Source: Guyanagaster necrorhizus
Lineage: Eukaryota; Basidiomycota; Agaricomycetes; Agaricales; Physalacriaceae
Length of the DNA stretch: 64,000 nt
Assembly (NCBI RefSeq): GCF_019112545.1
Contig: NW_025064919.1
Location: forward strand, 139,436 to 203,435
Direction: 5' to 3'
In this document: piece after piece, positions 11,001 through 21,167 of the stretch
How positions within the stretch are numbered: the stretch's first letter is position 1
Layout of the letters: every line of letters begins with the position of its first letter
The notes under the pieces: model-generated
Seen by the model: the letters and a program-made list of their open reading frames with translations, nothing else
Told to the model about the DNA's origin: nothing
The model's database searches: none
Program-made: the position numbers and the translations under genes

Positions 11001-12392
11001 AAAGAAGAAGAGTGACGCCATCAGTGATTTTGATGGTCAGATTCTTCCACTGGATAAGTTTTCTTCAAGAAACTTATCCAGTTCCTGTTGCTTGGAGTTG
11101 CCTAGTGGATAGCACTTGCAGTTGAGATTGGCATTAGCATTAGGGATTAATTCGATGGCGTGGTCCCATAGTTTCATATCGGGTAGTTTATTGAAACTTT
11201 CTTTTTCAAATAAATCCTGATAGTCGCATGCCCATTCGGGTACCATTTCTTCGAATGTCCTCTCCCCTTTTTCGGCATTAGCCCTTGCCACTAGGTCATT
11301 AGCATGGTGTATGGCCCGAATGCTAATGGCCCTTTGCAGATCCATGGTGAGAATAGTCTCTCCGTCTTCCATTTCTTCATCCCATCAGTCTTCAGGATCT
11401 TCATCTGGTAATTCAAATGGAATTTTCTGGCAATGGCATCGAGCAAAAATGATGCATCCGGTCTTCCAATTGATTAATGGATTGTGTCTGATTAGCCAAT
11501 CATGACCAAGAAATACTTCCTTTGTCCCAAGGTCGGTCACTGCTAAATTGATCCATTCCGCATGATCACCGATAGTGAGTCTGAGCTCAACGTATTTGGT
11601 AATTGATCTGGCTTGATTCTTTGTTCCATCCACATTGTAGACAGGAATGGGTGCTGCTGTTGCTCGAGTGGGCAATTGGTGCTTGTTGATGAAAGCCTGG
11701 TTAATGCTACTTCCTGTGCAGCCACTGTCGATCAGGGCAGTGACTGCATGGGTAGATCGGGACGTTAATGTCTCAATCTGTGCTTTAGCCAATAAGTCCT
11801 TCCCTATAGAGTTGGTTCGTCGAATGAATTTTCATGGTCCATGCAACTTGTCGAGCCATTCCAGAGCTTGGCACCATTCTGTAGTACACATCTCTGTGAC
11901 CATGTCATCAATTACTTCCTCCATTCGGGTCTTGTGAACCCAATTCTTGAGCATGGCTTTTGCTGCTGCTTCATCCTTGGCATCCTTGATGGCCCACCAA
12001 GTCCATTCGGTGTCAAATGGTTTTAGCCAATTTGTGGGGTTCTCTACCCCTGTTCAGCCCAAAAGCATTTGAGTCTGTTTTTTATTTTTAGTGTGATGAA
12101 CTTTCGATGATGATGTACCTTTGGGGCTCTCTGCCCCTGTTCAGCCCTTCGTCAGTGCTTGAGTTATCGGTGTTGGTTCCTTAGGTGATTCTGAGTTGTG
12201 AGTAATAAGGTTGGGTATATTCAAATGCACACATAATTTAGACATAGAGGTGAAGACTATAGAAGGAGAAATGTCAGTCTGTCCTGCAGGCTGTGACCTA
12301 TTACTCTTGTTTGCGGCCGAGGCAGTCGAATTGCCTACTGCTGGCCTCGTCTTTTCCCTCCTTGGGCTTGTCGTCATGCCTGAGGTCTTCAT
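8010..12392 (-). pseudogene. pol: pol of element 1: protease, RT, RNase H, integrase, chromodomain
   Basis: One reading frame covers the whole span, broken by TGA codons. Protease: ALIDSGCTGSSIN at about 11,740-11,700, with its catalytic Asp kept. Reverse transcriptase: YLDD near 10,653-10,664. RNase H follows with the RFRVEADSSEG and KIWTDHQNLR blocks. Integrase: the HHCC finger is altered (CETYQRGK, second Cys replaced by Tyr), but the core D, D, E survive (SVDMITG, ISDRG, NQEI). The chromodomain (DYLVSWKGYGPESNQW) is near 8,360-8,460. Stops are seen at 9,057, 10,623, 10,785, 10,974 and 11,385 (leftmost base of each), consistent with CGA-to-TGA change. Element 2 has a stop at the place equivalent to 11,385. 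The family converts its RNA to DNA and integrates it; the chromodomain is thought to guide integration to marked chromatin. Confidence 0.9.
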
Positions 12393-12399
12393 CTTCCTT

Positions 12400-14175
12400 C
12401 ATTAATTCCGCGATCTGTGCTCTGATGTCCTCCCGCATGTGCTTGTTCTTCTTCTTGGGACAGTTTCATGCCATGTGGCCTGGCTGGCCACAATTGAAAC
12501 ACTTCTCCTCCTTCTTGAGGCGATTCACGTCTAATTGCTTACCCTTTCCAGTACTTGGGCCCTTACCGGTTCGCTTCCCATTGTTTTGGGAAGTTGGGGC
12601 AAAGCTGCTGGGCCTGGCTGACAGGATCGCATGGGAGGTGGAGGGCTTCAGGCCCTGTCCCTGGTATCTGTGTTGCCCCCACAGGTTTGTTGCTTTGGCC
12701 TTTTGTCGTTGTCGCTCCTGCCACATTACAATGATTTGTGCCTTCCAATCATCGTAGCCGACTGGTACACTGTGGCCGAGATCTGAGATTGTCTTGAGGT
12801 AATGAGGCGGCAGCCCCATTTTCATGTACTTGACCATTCGTCCTATATTGGCAACATCCTCTCAGATCCCGGCCAGTTTTCTGAGTCATTCCAATTCGTT
12901 GAAGTAATCAGGTGCTGCTTTGTCACCCATCTTGTATTCTTTCATCTTTGACTTGTGGACTTCTTGGACTGCCGGGTCCATGAACTTGTCTCGGATCATC
13001 TGTTTCAGGACCTGCCATGTGGGGTACCAATGATGTTGTCGGGTGGTCGACCAGAAGTTGGGAGCGAGAAGTACTCACCACACCTTTGCCTTGTCTTCAA
13101 AGTAGGTGGTGGTGTAGTTTATCTTGTACATGTCATGAAGGAAGTATGAGGCAAAGACCTGGAAATATTGATTGCAGTCTATAAGAAAGCGGTCAATATC
13201 ATCTGAAGCCCCCTTAAAGGGAAGAGGGTCCCATCCAAACGTCAGTTTGATGTTTAGTACATGCACCTTCAGATCGAGAGGTGACATCGGATTTGGGGGT
13301 TCCCCGCCAGGGGGCCTGACCCAGTCTGTCGGAGGCCCTGGAAAGGAATGCAAGGACCCATCATCAGCGACAGGGCTTCTTGGAGTCGGCAGCCCCTTCT
13401 TTTGGACGATTCATCTGTCAATGATAGTCCACCCCTGTGCTGTGGCCTCGGGGTCATCTTTCTTTTCGTCAGTTAGAGCTGACCCGCTTCCTCCAGCTTC
13501 ATCGGGTGGCAGCTGTCCTCCCAATAGTCGGCTTCCTGTGCTGGTCCAGGGGTTTGGGTGGTAGATCCTCGGCTGCCCATAGGATCGGGTTAGCTGAGAT
13601 GCTGTGCTGCGGATGGCTGACATGGCGAGCGAGTATCTGGATGTCACCGTTCGGATTGAAGATGCTGTATTTGCCATTCTGGGCAGCATCATGCTTGGGG
13701 TCCATGGCATTGGTGCCTCTCGTTTGCCGAATCTGGGTCGGTATGGTGGCATTGCCATCATCTGATAGTGTAAGAAGCATTGATTGAAATTAAAAATAGC
13801 CCACTTTGTTGTGGCATACTGTAAAATTTCCTCCTTCTCGACAGGATCAGCAGTGGTATACCTTTGCCCCAGGGACGATCGTAACCAGAGATCATCCCTC
13901 CATAGTTTGGCTATCTGTTCTTGGTATAACCAAATAAATTCCCCCTCCTGCACCTCTCGTTCTCGTCGTTTCTTCTCCTGTTCTCAGCATGTGGTTATGT
14001 CGATGATGCTTCCCCATTCAAGGATGGGGTCCACTGCTTGGCCCCCTTGGTCCTCCTCCTCGGCCTCATCGTCTCCTTTGGCCCCCTTGTCAGTGGTCCC
14101 CTCAAGGAGAGAACTGTCTTGCTGGCTGAAGGTTGTTGTTGCACATAGGTCAGGGCTGAGTACTTGGCCCGGCAT
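12400..14175 (-). pseudogene. gag: gag of element 1 (capsid region and CCHC zinc knuckle)
   Basis: A start at 14,175 lies 13 bases after the stop of the upstream accessory ORF. An acidic N terminus (GDDEAEEEDQGG) is followed by a TGA in an arginine context at 13,984, then EGEFIWLYQEQ, which aligns with element 2 (EYQEFYLWG). Retrotransposon-gag capsid signatures (FKGASDDIDRFLIDCNQYF) lie near 13,120-13,240. The nucleic-acid-binding knuckle CFNCGQPGHMA is cut by TGA at 12,466-12,468, where element 2 reads GHMAKDC. The likely frame changes near 13,780 and 13,500, at the same place as in element 2, so the true gag layout is uncertain. Confidence 0.75.
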
Positions 14176-14188
14176 CGTTGGGTCTGGG

Positions 14189-15367
14189 TCAAGAAGTAGG
14201 CTCCTGGTCGGGCTGCTCCTCTTCTTCTCCTTCTGCTGGTGGCACCACTGCTTGGCGATACCGGTGGAAGTTCCTATAGAACCAGGGACGAAGGAAGAGG
14301 GCTGCGATGGATCCGTCGAGGACTCTTTTGAGGTCTCTGGTGGGATCAATATGTTCATCGTCACCCCCGATTGTTCTCCAGTCTGACAGTATTCCATCTC
14401 CCCAGATGGGGATATTGTCAGTTTCAGCGATGGTGTCAGTCCCATATGATAGCAGGCAGTCATCATCGAGGAGTGCTGGCTCCTTGTCATAGTAGTCGTT
14501 GCTCTGGGTGGCTCTGATGACTGGTCCATTTCTATAGTTGGGTTCACCGGGGGGAGAGGCTGACTCCCGGAACGGAAAGTCGGGAGCATTGAGGAAGTCG
14601 GCAAGAGACTGGGGGGTTGGCCATATTGGGTTTGGTACCACTGGACTACTCCTTGGTATGTGTGAGGCTCCTCCTCGCTCTTGCTCCATTCTACTGGCTG
14701 CTCTTGATGCTGCTTGCCAGTATTGGACCTCGTCTCTGTTGGTGTCATCAAAGAAGGGGTCGGGACTAGTGACTCTTGTCTCCCTTCCACTACTTCTTGT
14801 TGACGAGGTGTGTCGGAGTTCATGCCTGTCAGTACTTCTGGTCCTTGGAGCCATCCGAACGACATCCAGGGAGTCTCTAGCCCAGCACCCAATTCCAGAC
14901 TGGGCAATGGTTGTTCTTGACACAGTGAAGCTGCGCTTGGGGGAGGGGATGGGGGTGTCAGGTCAGGGTTGTCAAAACCCTGTAGCCCAAGGGTTTCCAG
15001 GGTCTCGGACGATTGCTGACGGGGGTCTTGGGGGGTACTCATGCTGCCGCAGCTGCTCCTCCTCTTCCCTAGAATGCCTTTGAGTCGTGCTCCCAGGCTC
15101 ATCTTCTGCTTCTGTGGGATGTTGGATGGAGTTTCGGACAGAGGGAGGGATGTCATGAAGAGAGAGGTCTGGGGTGACATTTCGAAGGATTGTGCGAATA
15201 CACTGGAACTCTTGATAGTGTCGAATGGCCCAGGCGGTAATAGATTGGTGTCCATGGCACAGCTGTATGATCACCAATAAACCGATCAAGGTTCCAATGA
15301 TAGAAGCAAGGAGTTCGAAGAACTCATGAGTAAAGTTTGGGTCGGATGGATTTAAAGCAGGGGGCAT
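14189..15367 (-). pseudogene. Accessory ORF upstream of gag, N-terminal transmembrane segment (element 1)
   Basis: A frame of about 393 codons starts at 15,367. Residues about 15-45 form a predicted membrane helix (FELLASIIGTLIGLLVIIQLC), then comes a polar region with PPRPPSAIVRDPGNPW. Two TGA codons between 14,972 and 14,923 again look like former CGA. The C-terminal part is open to 14,189 and contains LKRVLDGSIAALFLRPW. Element 2 has the same ORF in decayed form (24,446 to about 22,960), including the helix, the HDIP motif and the C-terminal block. Conservation between divergent elements implies it was translated. I do not recognise the product, and it is not a usual Ty3/gypsy gene. A 423-codon frame overlapping it is probably a shadow upstream of 14,175. 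Confidence 0.65.
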
Positions 15368-15409
15368 TCAGTTTCTCAGCACGGTTGGGCCTGAGAAAGG
15401 GAAGCAAGA

Positions 15410-15422
15410 AGCTTCAAGCTAA
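15410..15422 (-). promoter_or_regulatory. Primer binding site of element 1, self-priming type
   Basis: On the minus strand this reads TTAGCTTGAAGCT, one base inside the 5' LTR. It is a perfect 13-base complement of AGCTTCAAGCTAA in that LTR (15,578-15,590). No TGG-starting tRNA complement is seen next to the LTR. Confidence 0.8.
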
Positions 15423-15423
15423 T

Positions 15424-15942
15424 TGTTAAGCCCAAACTCCATGTGACTATTAACATGTGATAAACAGTTCGGTACCTCGCACTTCAGGTATGTCCAACTG
15501 AGTTCACTGATGTGTTAACAGAGTGGTGTGGTCAAGGCGTTGCAAGTTGCTCGAGATAGGATGGTAGAGAATAAACTTTAGCTTGAAGCTGGAGTATTAC
15601 AGTGAGAGCTATACTACTTATATACTGTTCTGTTATTGTGCTATAAATAAATATTCACAAAAGATATTGTCTGCTATAGAGCTGTTTTCCCTTCATCGTT
15701 GTCAGGTTCCCACAATAGCTGTTGTCTTGCTGTTGTGCTGTGGTCGTTGCACTGCCAGTTGGTGATCAAAGAGGTATTGTCTCTCCCTTCACAGCACACA
15801 GCAACACGATAGGAGAATGACTGACTTGGGTTGCTGAGCTAAGCATTCCTACAGTCCTAAGTGCTGGCCTAAGCGCCCTGACTAAGTGAAGATAGGAGTC
15901 GTTTCTGAGAAAAAGAAAAAGAAAATAGGAAAAATCGTAACA
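15424..15942 (-). repeat. 5' LTR of element 1
   Basis: This 519-bp LTR runs TGTTAAG to CGTAACA on the plus strand. Because the element is on the minus strand it is the promoter-bearing LTR. It keeps several CG sites that the partner has lost, and the reverse is also seen. Confidence 0.95.
15578..15624 (-). promoter_or_regulatory. LTR promoter: TATA box and predicted transcript start/self-primer
   Basis: On the minus strand TATATAAG (15,617-15,624) precedes AGCTTCAAGCTAA (15,578-15,590) by 34 bases from the first T, the normal TATA-to-start distance. If transcription begins there, the RNA 5' end would be exactly the 13 bases complementary to the primer site. Confidence 0.65.
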
Positions 15943-15947
15943 GATAT

Positions 15948-16300
15948 ATTGAAGCTATAAGCAATGACTGAATATATTTCTTGTTTGATACATATTATAT
16001 TAGCTTTATTGTCTGTCTATTTTCATTAGTGAACTTGGTGATGTACATTCATAGATATGACTACATTCACTTATTACATATGTGATGACAGAAATGCAGA
16101 CACAACAGGAGACTGAAGTCAGAACTGAAGTGATATGTAGAAAATAAATAATATGGATCTATAAATAAAACATGCTCATCAATTCTTTAGTATAAATGAA
16201 CTTTGATCTATCTATCTGAGCCTCAAGAATACCATCTTTATTGAAATTGCTCTCTTTATCTGTCCAACTAGAGCCATCTAAACTTCAGAGATGATGCTCT
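15948..16300. other. CG-free relic between the two elements
   Basis: Together with 5,919-7,458 this is the target DNA of element 1. It is AT-rich, CG-free, and shows no recognisable gene. Confidence 0.5.
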
Positions 16301-16793
16301 TGATGCCAATATCTCTCCTGGAGCCTTTCAACATATGATAGTCATGTCTTTATCTCTCTCTCTCCTCTAACTCAGGACCATACTTTTGGGTGACATCTTC
16401 TGAGTTCATACCAACATCTGCCTGAGATTCTGCCAGAGTGCAATGGGAATATATGATATCTCTCTCCTGCTGTGCCACCTTCAAGTCATCATTTTGGATA
16501 TCACTGCTATGGATATTATCTTCCTCAGAAGATGCTGAATTCTGATGGCCATACTCATCATCTATCTCCTGCTACAATTCAAGATCAAGGCCAATCATGG
16601 AATATTGCTGAGAAGTCTGACCTTCAGAATGTGTCTCAAAGTGAAGTGGGCCTGAAATCACACTTCTCTGTCAAGAGTCATCTGGGTGAGCATGACCTGC
16701 TGTGACATGCTCAACAAGGAGTGTTGGAGAAATTCCCTATATGAGATTTGTCAGATATGAAGGCTAAAAAAGATTATAAGCATACTCTTGCAG
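16300..16793 (-). pseudogene. Decayed membrane-protein gene, C-terminal tail (split by element 2)
   Basis: The minus strand encodes a polar, acidic stretch (HFETHSEGQTSQQYSMIG, then DDEYGHQNSASSEED). It looks like the cytosolic tail of the fungal seven-helix proteins whose helices lie on the far side of element 2 (24,961 onward). Frames are broken and CG dinucleotides absent. The link to 24,961-26,330 is inferred from position, orientation and the target duplication at the element ends. Confidence 0.45.
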
Positions 16794-17237
16794 TGTTAGA
16801 CTCAAGTGTCATATGAACAGATACACATGATAGACAGTTGTCACCTTGCACTTCAGGTGATCAAATAAATCCACTGATGCATATTCTGATTGATGTGTCA
16901 CAAGGCCTGAAGAATCAGCTCAAGGGTAGAATGAGATGAATAAACTTTAGCTCAAAGCTGAGGATTATCAGCAAGAGCTAACAGTCTTAAATACTATACA
17001 GAATATACTAATAATACTACTACTTATTGTGTGTTTTCTGGTCCATTGTGCTCATTGTTCTAGAGCATCATTACCATACATAAAAGGATCATTGTGTGTC
17101 ATCATGTCAAAAGACAATGACAGACTCAGCCAGTTGTGATGACTAAGCCTCATCCCACAGTTCTAAGCACTTGCCTTGATGCCCTGACTAAGCATGAATA
17201 GGGGCTTAAATGAGGAAAAAGTGGAAAAATCATAATA
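16794..17237 (-). repeat. 3' LTR of element 2
   Basis: A 444-bp LTR from TGTTAGACTC to CATAATA (the terminal TAACA has become TAATA). It lacks a 13-bp segment near CATCATCAAGCAG that is present in the partner. It contains no CG by eye. Confidence 0.9.
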
Positions 17238-17270
17238 TTACCCTCTCCTTAAGACCATCATCCTGATGGC

Positions 17271-20200
17271 TTAATTGAGGAATAATTCATAGTCCCATAT
17301 GGTGTCATCAGCATTCATGTGGTGTTCATTTACCCACTGGTTAGATTCTGGCCTGTATCCCTTCCAACTGACCAAATAGTCAACTGTAGTTGTCATTTCT
17401 CTGCCTCTAGCTTTGATTTTTTGTAATTTGTGGTTTAACATCTGATCGACTTCATAATATTCTTTGTTATTGACAAGATCAGGGGGCAGAGGTGGAGGGC
17501 ATTCCTGGTTCAGAAATGCTAGTGTGATATATAAGGTTAACAACATCTCATTAAAGACATCATGTATTTTCCATGTTGGCAGCAGTTGGAGCTTGTATGC
17601 ACTGGCCCTGATTTTGGATACAATAGAAAATGGTCTGGTTCATTTATCAGCAAGTTTATGCTTCAGGCACAGTAGGTGGAGGTTGAATGTGTCAAGCCAG
17701 ACTTTTCCACCCATGGAGTATTCTCATGTGGGTCTCTGGTGACAGTCATATTGAGATTTCATGGTAGCAGCAGCCTTTTCAAGGGCCACCTTGGTTTCCT
17801 TATGAATTGCTATCATCATAGTGGCAAAGTCAGTGGATGCAGGTGTGGTTGTGTGGTGTCATTCTGTCTGTGCAATGTTGGAATAGCATCCATAGTTAAT
17901 AAAAAATGGGGTTTTTCCTGTGGTGGAATGTACACAATTATTATGTTGAAAGGCAGCAAGGCCAAGCCATTCCATCCAGTTGTCCTGTCAATAGTTTATA
18001 AAGAGCCAGAGGTATTTTTCAATTTCTTGATTGGCTCTTTCAGTTTGCATGTCTGTCTGGGGATGGTATGCTGTTGATGTGTTTTGCTTGATGTTTAATA
18101 ATTGATACAGGTCATCAAGGAACTTGGAGATGAATTGAGGTCCCTGGTCAGAGATGATGACTTGGGGCATGCTGTATTTGGTGTATACCTTGTCTCATAG
18201 GATCTTGGCCCATCCTTCAGAGTTTAGCTTGGTTGAGCAGATGATAGGAATGATCATTTTCGAGAACCAATCAACAATGATGATGATGGCATCATAGCCA
18301 TTGCAGTCAGGTAATCCAGTGATCATGTCTACTGAGATATGAGTCCATGGGGATGATGGGGCCTCATTGGAATGAAGTGGAATGGCTCAAGCTTGTGTCA
18401 ACAACTTTCCTCATTGGCAGACTTCACAGGCTTTGACATAGATGGTGATGTCATTATCTAATTTGAACCACCAATACTCCTGAAGCACCAGTTCTTTGGT
18501 TTTGATGATACTGAGATGTCTCACAGTTGCATGGTCATGGCAGGTGGCAATGATTTCATCACATAGTTTTTGATCTCAGAGAACATAAATTCATCCATCA
18601 TAGTGAATCAGTCCTTCTTCTTTTGTCATCCCTCACTCATGGTTAAGAGAGAGAGCCACCTGCTGATCCCACTTGTGGCTATCTCGAGTCATGCTCCTAA
18701 TGTGTTCATGGATTTCCTCCTCTGTTGGCATTATCATGGCCCAGAAGTGTTCAGGCTGTAATAGTGTTACTCCTTCATTATCGCTCTCTCCTTGATCATG
18801 ATTGGATCATCAGCTAAGAAGGTTGGCCTTTTTATTTGTCATTCCCACTTTGTGGTGTAGGGTGTACTGATATTGACTGAGCTCAGTTACTTATCATGCC
18901 TGTCTTCAGTTTAATTTTTGCAGCTGTTGGAAATATTGGAGGTTCTGATGGTCCATCCAAATTTCAAAGACTTTGACTGTGCCTATTAGGTAATGCCACC
19001 ACTCTTCCAGGGTGAGCATTATTGCAAGCAGCTCTTTGTTGTATATCTCGTAGTTTTGTTCTGTGATAGAAAGCACCTTAGACAGAAAGGCTACTGGTCA
19101 CCATTTGCTGCTTTGTTCCTGTGATAATACTGCTCTGATTGCTTCTTCACTAGAGTCAGCTTCAACTTGGAATCTTCCTTTCTGGTCAGGGATGGCAAGG
19201 ATCACATCCTTGGCCAGTTGCCTTTTGAGATTGTCAAAGGTGACCTGCTGAGAGTGTTCCCAGGTCCAAGGAGCATTTTCTGTGAGCTGTGTCATTGGTC
19301 AGACTATCTTGCTGTAATCTCAGATGAATCACCAGTAAAAATTTGTGAAGCCCAAGAAGGATTGGAGTTCCTTCTTTTTGGTGGGGACTGGCCATTCAGT
19401 GATGCCCATGACCTTGACAGGGTCTATGTGTATGCTCCCTTCACTAATAATAACCCCTAAGTATTCAGTTTCAAGTACTTTGAACTTGCACTTTTCAGCC
19501 TTGAGGAACAGCTTATGTTTCCTCATCAAGGTGAGCACCTGTTGTGTGAGTTTTCTATGCTCCTTCTTGGTTTTGGACATGATCAATATGTTGTCAAGAT
19601 AGATGGTGACCTTTCTGGTGGAGATGAGGTCTTTGAAAATGTTGTTCATCATCCATTGGAATGTTGCCAGAGAATTGGTGAGTCTGAAGAACATCACTGT
19701 TGGTTCAAAAAGTCCCTGGTTGGTTTGGAAGGCTGCCTTCCATTTGTTCTCTTCTTTGATTCAAATGTTGTTATACCCCCACTGGACATTGAGTTTGATG
19801 TAGTATCTCATACCCTGCAGCTTGTCCATGAGTTCTGAAATGAGAGGTAGTGGGTAGTAATTTTTGATCATCATTTCATTCAGTTTATAGTAGTCTTGCA
19901 CAGGGCAGAGTTTGCCATCCTTCTTTTTGATGAAGAAAAAGGGGAAAGCCATGGGGGATTTGGATGGTCAAATCCTTCCACTGGATAAATTCTCATTGAG
20001 GAATTTATCGAGCTCCTGTTGCTTATTATTACTGAGAGGATAGATTTTGCAATCAAGATTGGCATTAGTGTTTGGGATTAGCTCAATTGCATGATCCCAG
20101 GGTTTAGGCACCAGAAGCTCATCAAAGCTCTCCTTCTTGAATAGGTCTTTGAAGTCTTGGGCCCACTCTGAGACCATCTCCTCGAATGTCTTCTCTTCCT

Positions 20201-21167
20201 TCTTCTCATTCACTTTGGCTGCTAAGTTATTGGTGTGGTGGATAGCATGAATGTGAATTTTGCACTGAAGGTCAATGGTGAGAATGGTTTCCCCATCCTT
20301 CATCTCCTCATCCCATCAATCTTCTGGGTTCTCATCTGGCAATTCAAATAGAAGTTTTTGGCATTTGCAACAGGTGAAGGTTATTTTGCTGGTTTTCCAG
20401 TTGATCAGCAGATTGTGCCTGATCAGCCAGTCATGCCTCAGGAAAACCTCCTTGGCCCCTAAGTCAGTTACTGCAAGGTCGATCCATTCAGAATGATCAC
20501 TGATTGTGAGCCAGAGTTTGACAAACTCAGTGATTGATCTGGCCTGGTTCTTGGTCCTGTCAGCATTATATATAGGGATCAGGGCTGCTGTAGTCCTCAT
20601 GGGAAGTTTATTTCTCTCCATGAAAGTTTGATTGATAGAGCTTCCTGTGCAACCACTGTTGATTAGGGCAGTCACCATGTGGCTTGATCAGTTTGTCAAG
20701 GTCTCAACTCAGGCTGTTATGAGGAGATCCCAACTGAGTATTTTGGATCAACAGATGAACTTTCATGGCCCTTGTAATTCATTGAGCCACTCCAAGGCTT
20801 GGCACCTTTCTACCTTTTTAAGTCCTCTGATTGCTTCATTGACAACTTCTTCGACCTTTGTCTTGTGGATCCAATTCCAGAGTATGGCTTTTGCTGCTTC
20901 TTTATTTTTTGCATCTTTGATGGTCTGCCAAGTCTATTTGGTATCAAATGGCTTGAGCCACATAGTAGGGCTCTCTGCCCCTGTTTGGCCCATAGGCCTT
21001 TGAGCCTTTTTTTGCAATTCTTTGGTGTGCAGTATCATTGATTGGGGTATATTTGAATGTGTAGATATGGTAGGCATAGAAGTAACTACAGAAACACTGT
21101 TAGTCTGACTAGTGGCTATTGTAGGCACACCATAAAAGTCCTTAGCTGATTCAGTGGAATTGCTCAC
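17271..21167 (-). pseudogene. pol: pol of element 2 (catalytically dead)
   Basis: The region keeps Pol order with many stops. Protease reads ALINSGCTG; the catalytic Asp is Asn at 20,658-20,660. Reverse transcriptase reads YLDN instead of YLDD, the change lying at 19,590-19,592. Both are GAC/GAT-to-AAC/AAT, G-to-A changes. RNase H (RFQVEADSSEE) is near 19,100-19,190. The integrase core (VIISDQGPQF, HPQTD, NQEI) is near 17,990-18,165, and the chromodomain (DYLVSWKGYRPESNQW) near 17,300-17,400. Integrase keeps the second finger Cys that element 1 has lost. Confidence 0.9.

Larger units (their letters stand above)
7459..15942 (-). mobile_element. Full-length Ty3/gypsy chromovirus (sushi/Tf1-like), element 1
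   Basis: An 8.48-kb element has two 519-bp LTRs and an exact 5-bp duplication GATAT (7,454-7,458 and 15,943-15,947). Minus-strand order is an accessory membrane ORF, gag with a CCHC knuckle, protease, reverse transcriptase (YLDD), RNase H, integrase and chromodomain. That is the Ty3/gypsy order, and the terminal chromodomain makes it a chromovirus. The primer site is complementary to a segment inside its own LTR, the arrangement known from Tf1/sushi self-priming. Several TGA codons stand where CGA arginine codons are expected, so this copy cannot make an uninterrupted Pol. It still has many CG sites, unlike the neighbouring element 2, so it is probably younger. Confidence 0.95.

Noticed and set aside
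12293..12757. 154-codon plus-strand frame
   Set aside because: Antisense to the gag zinc-knuckle region.
13984..15255. 423-codon open frame on minus, the longest in the window
   Set aside because: Upstream of 14,175 it overlaps a different frame that is conserved in element 2 and looks more protein-like. Only the last part is kept, as the gag N terminus.
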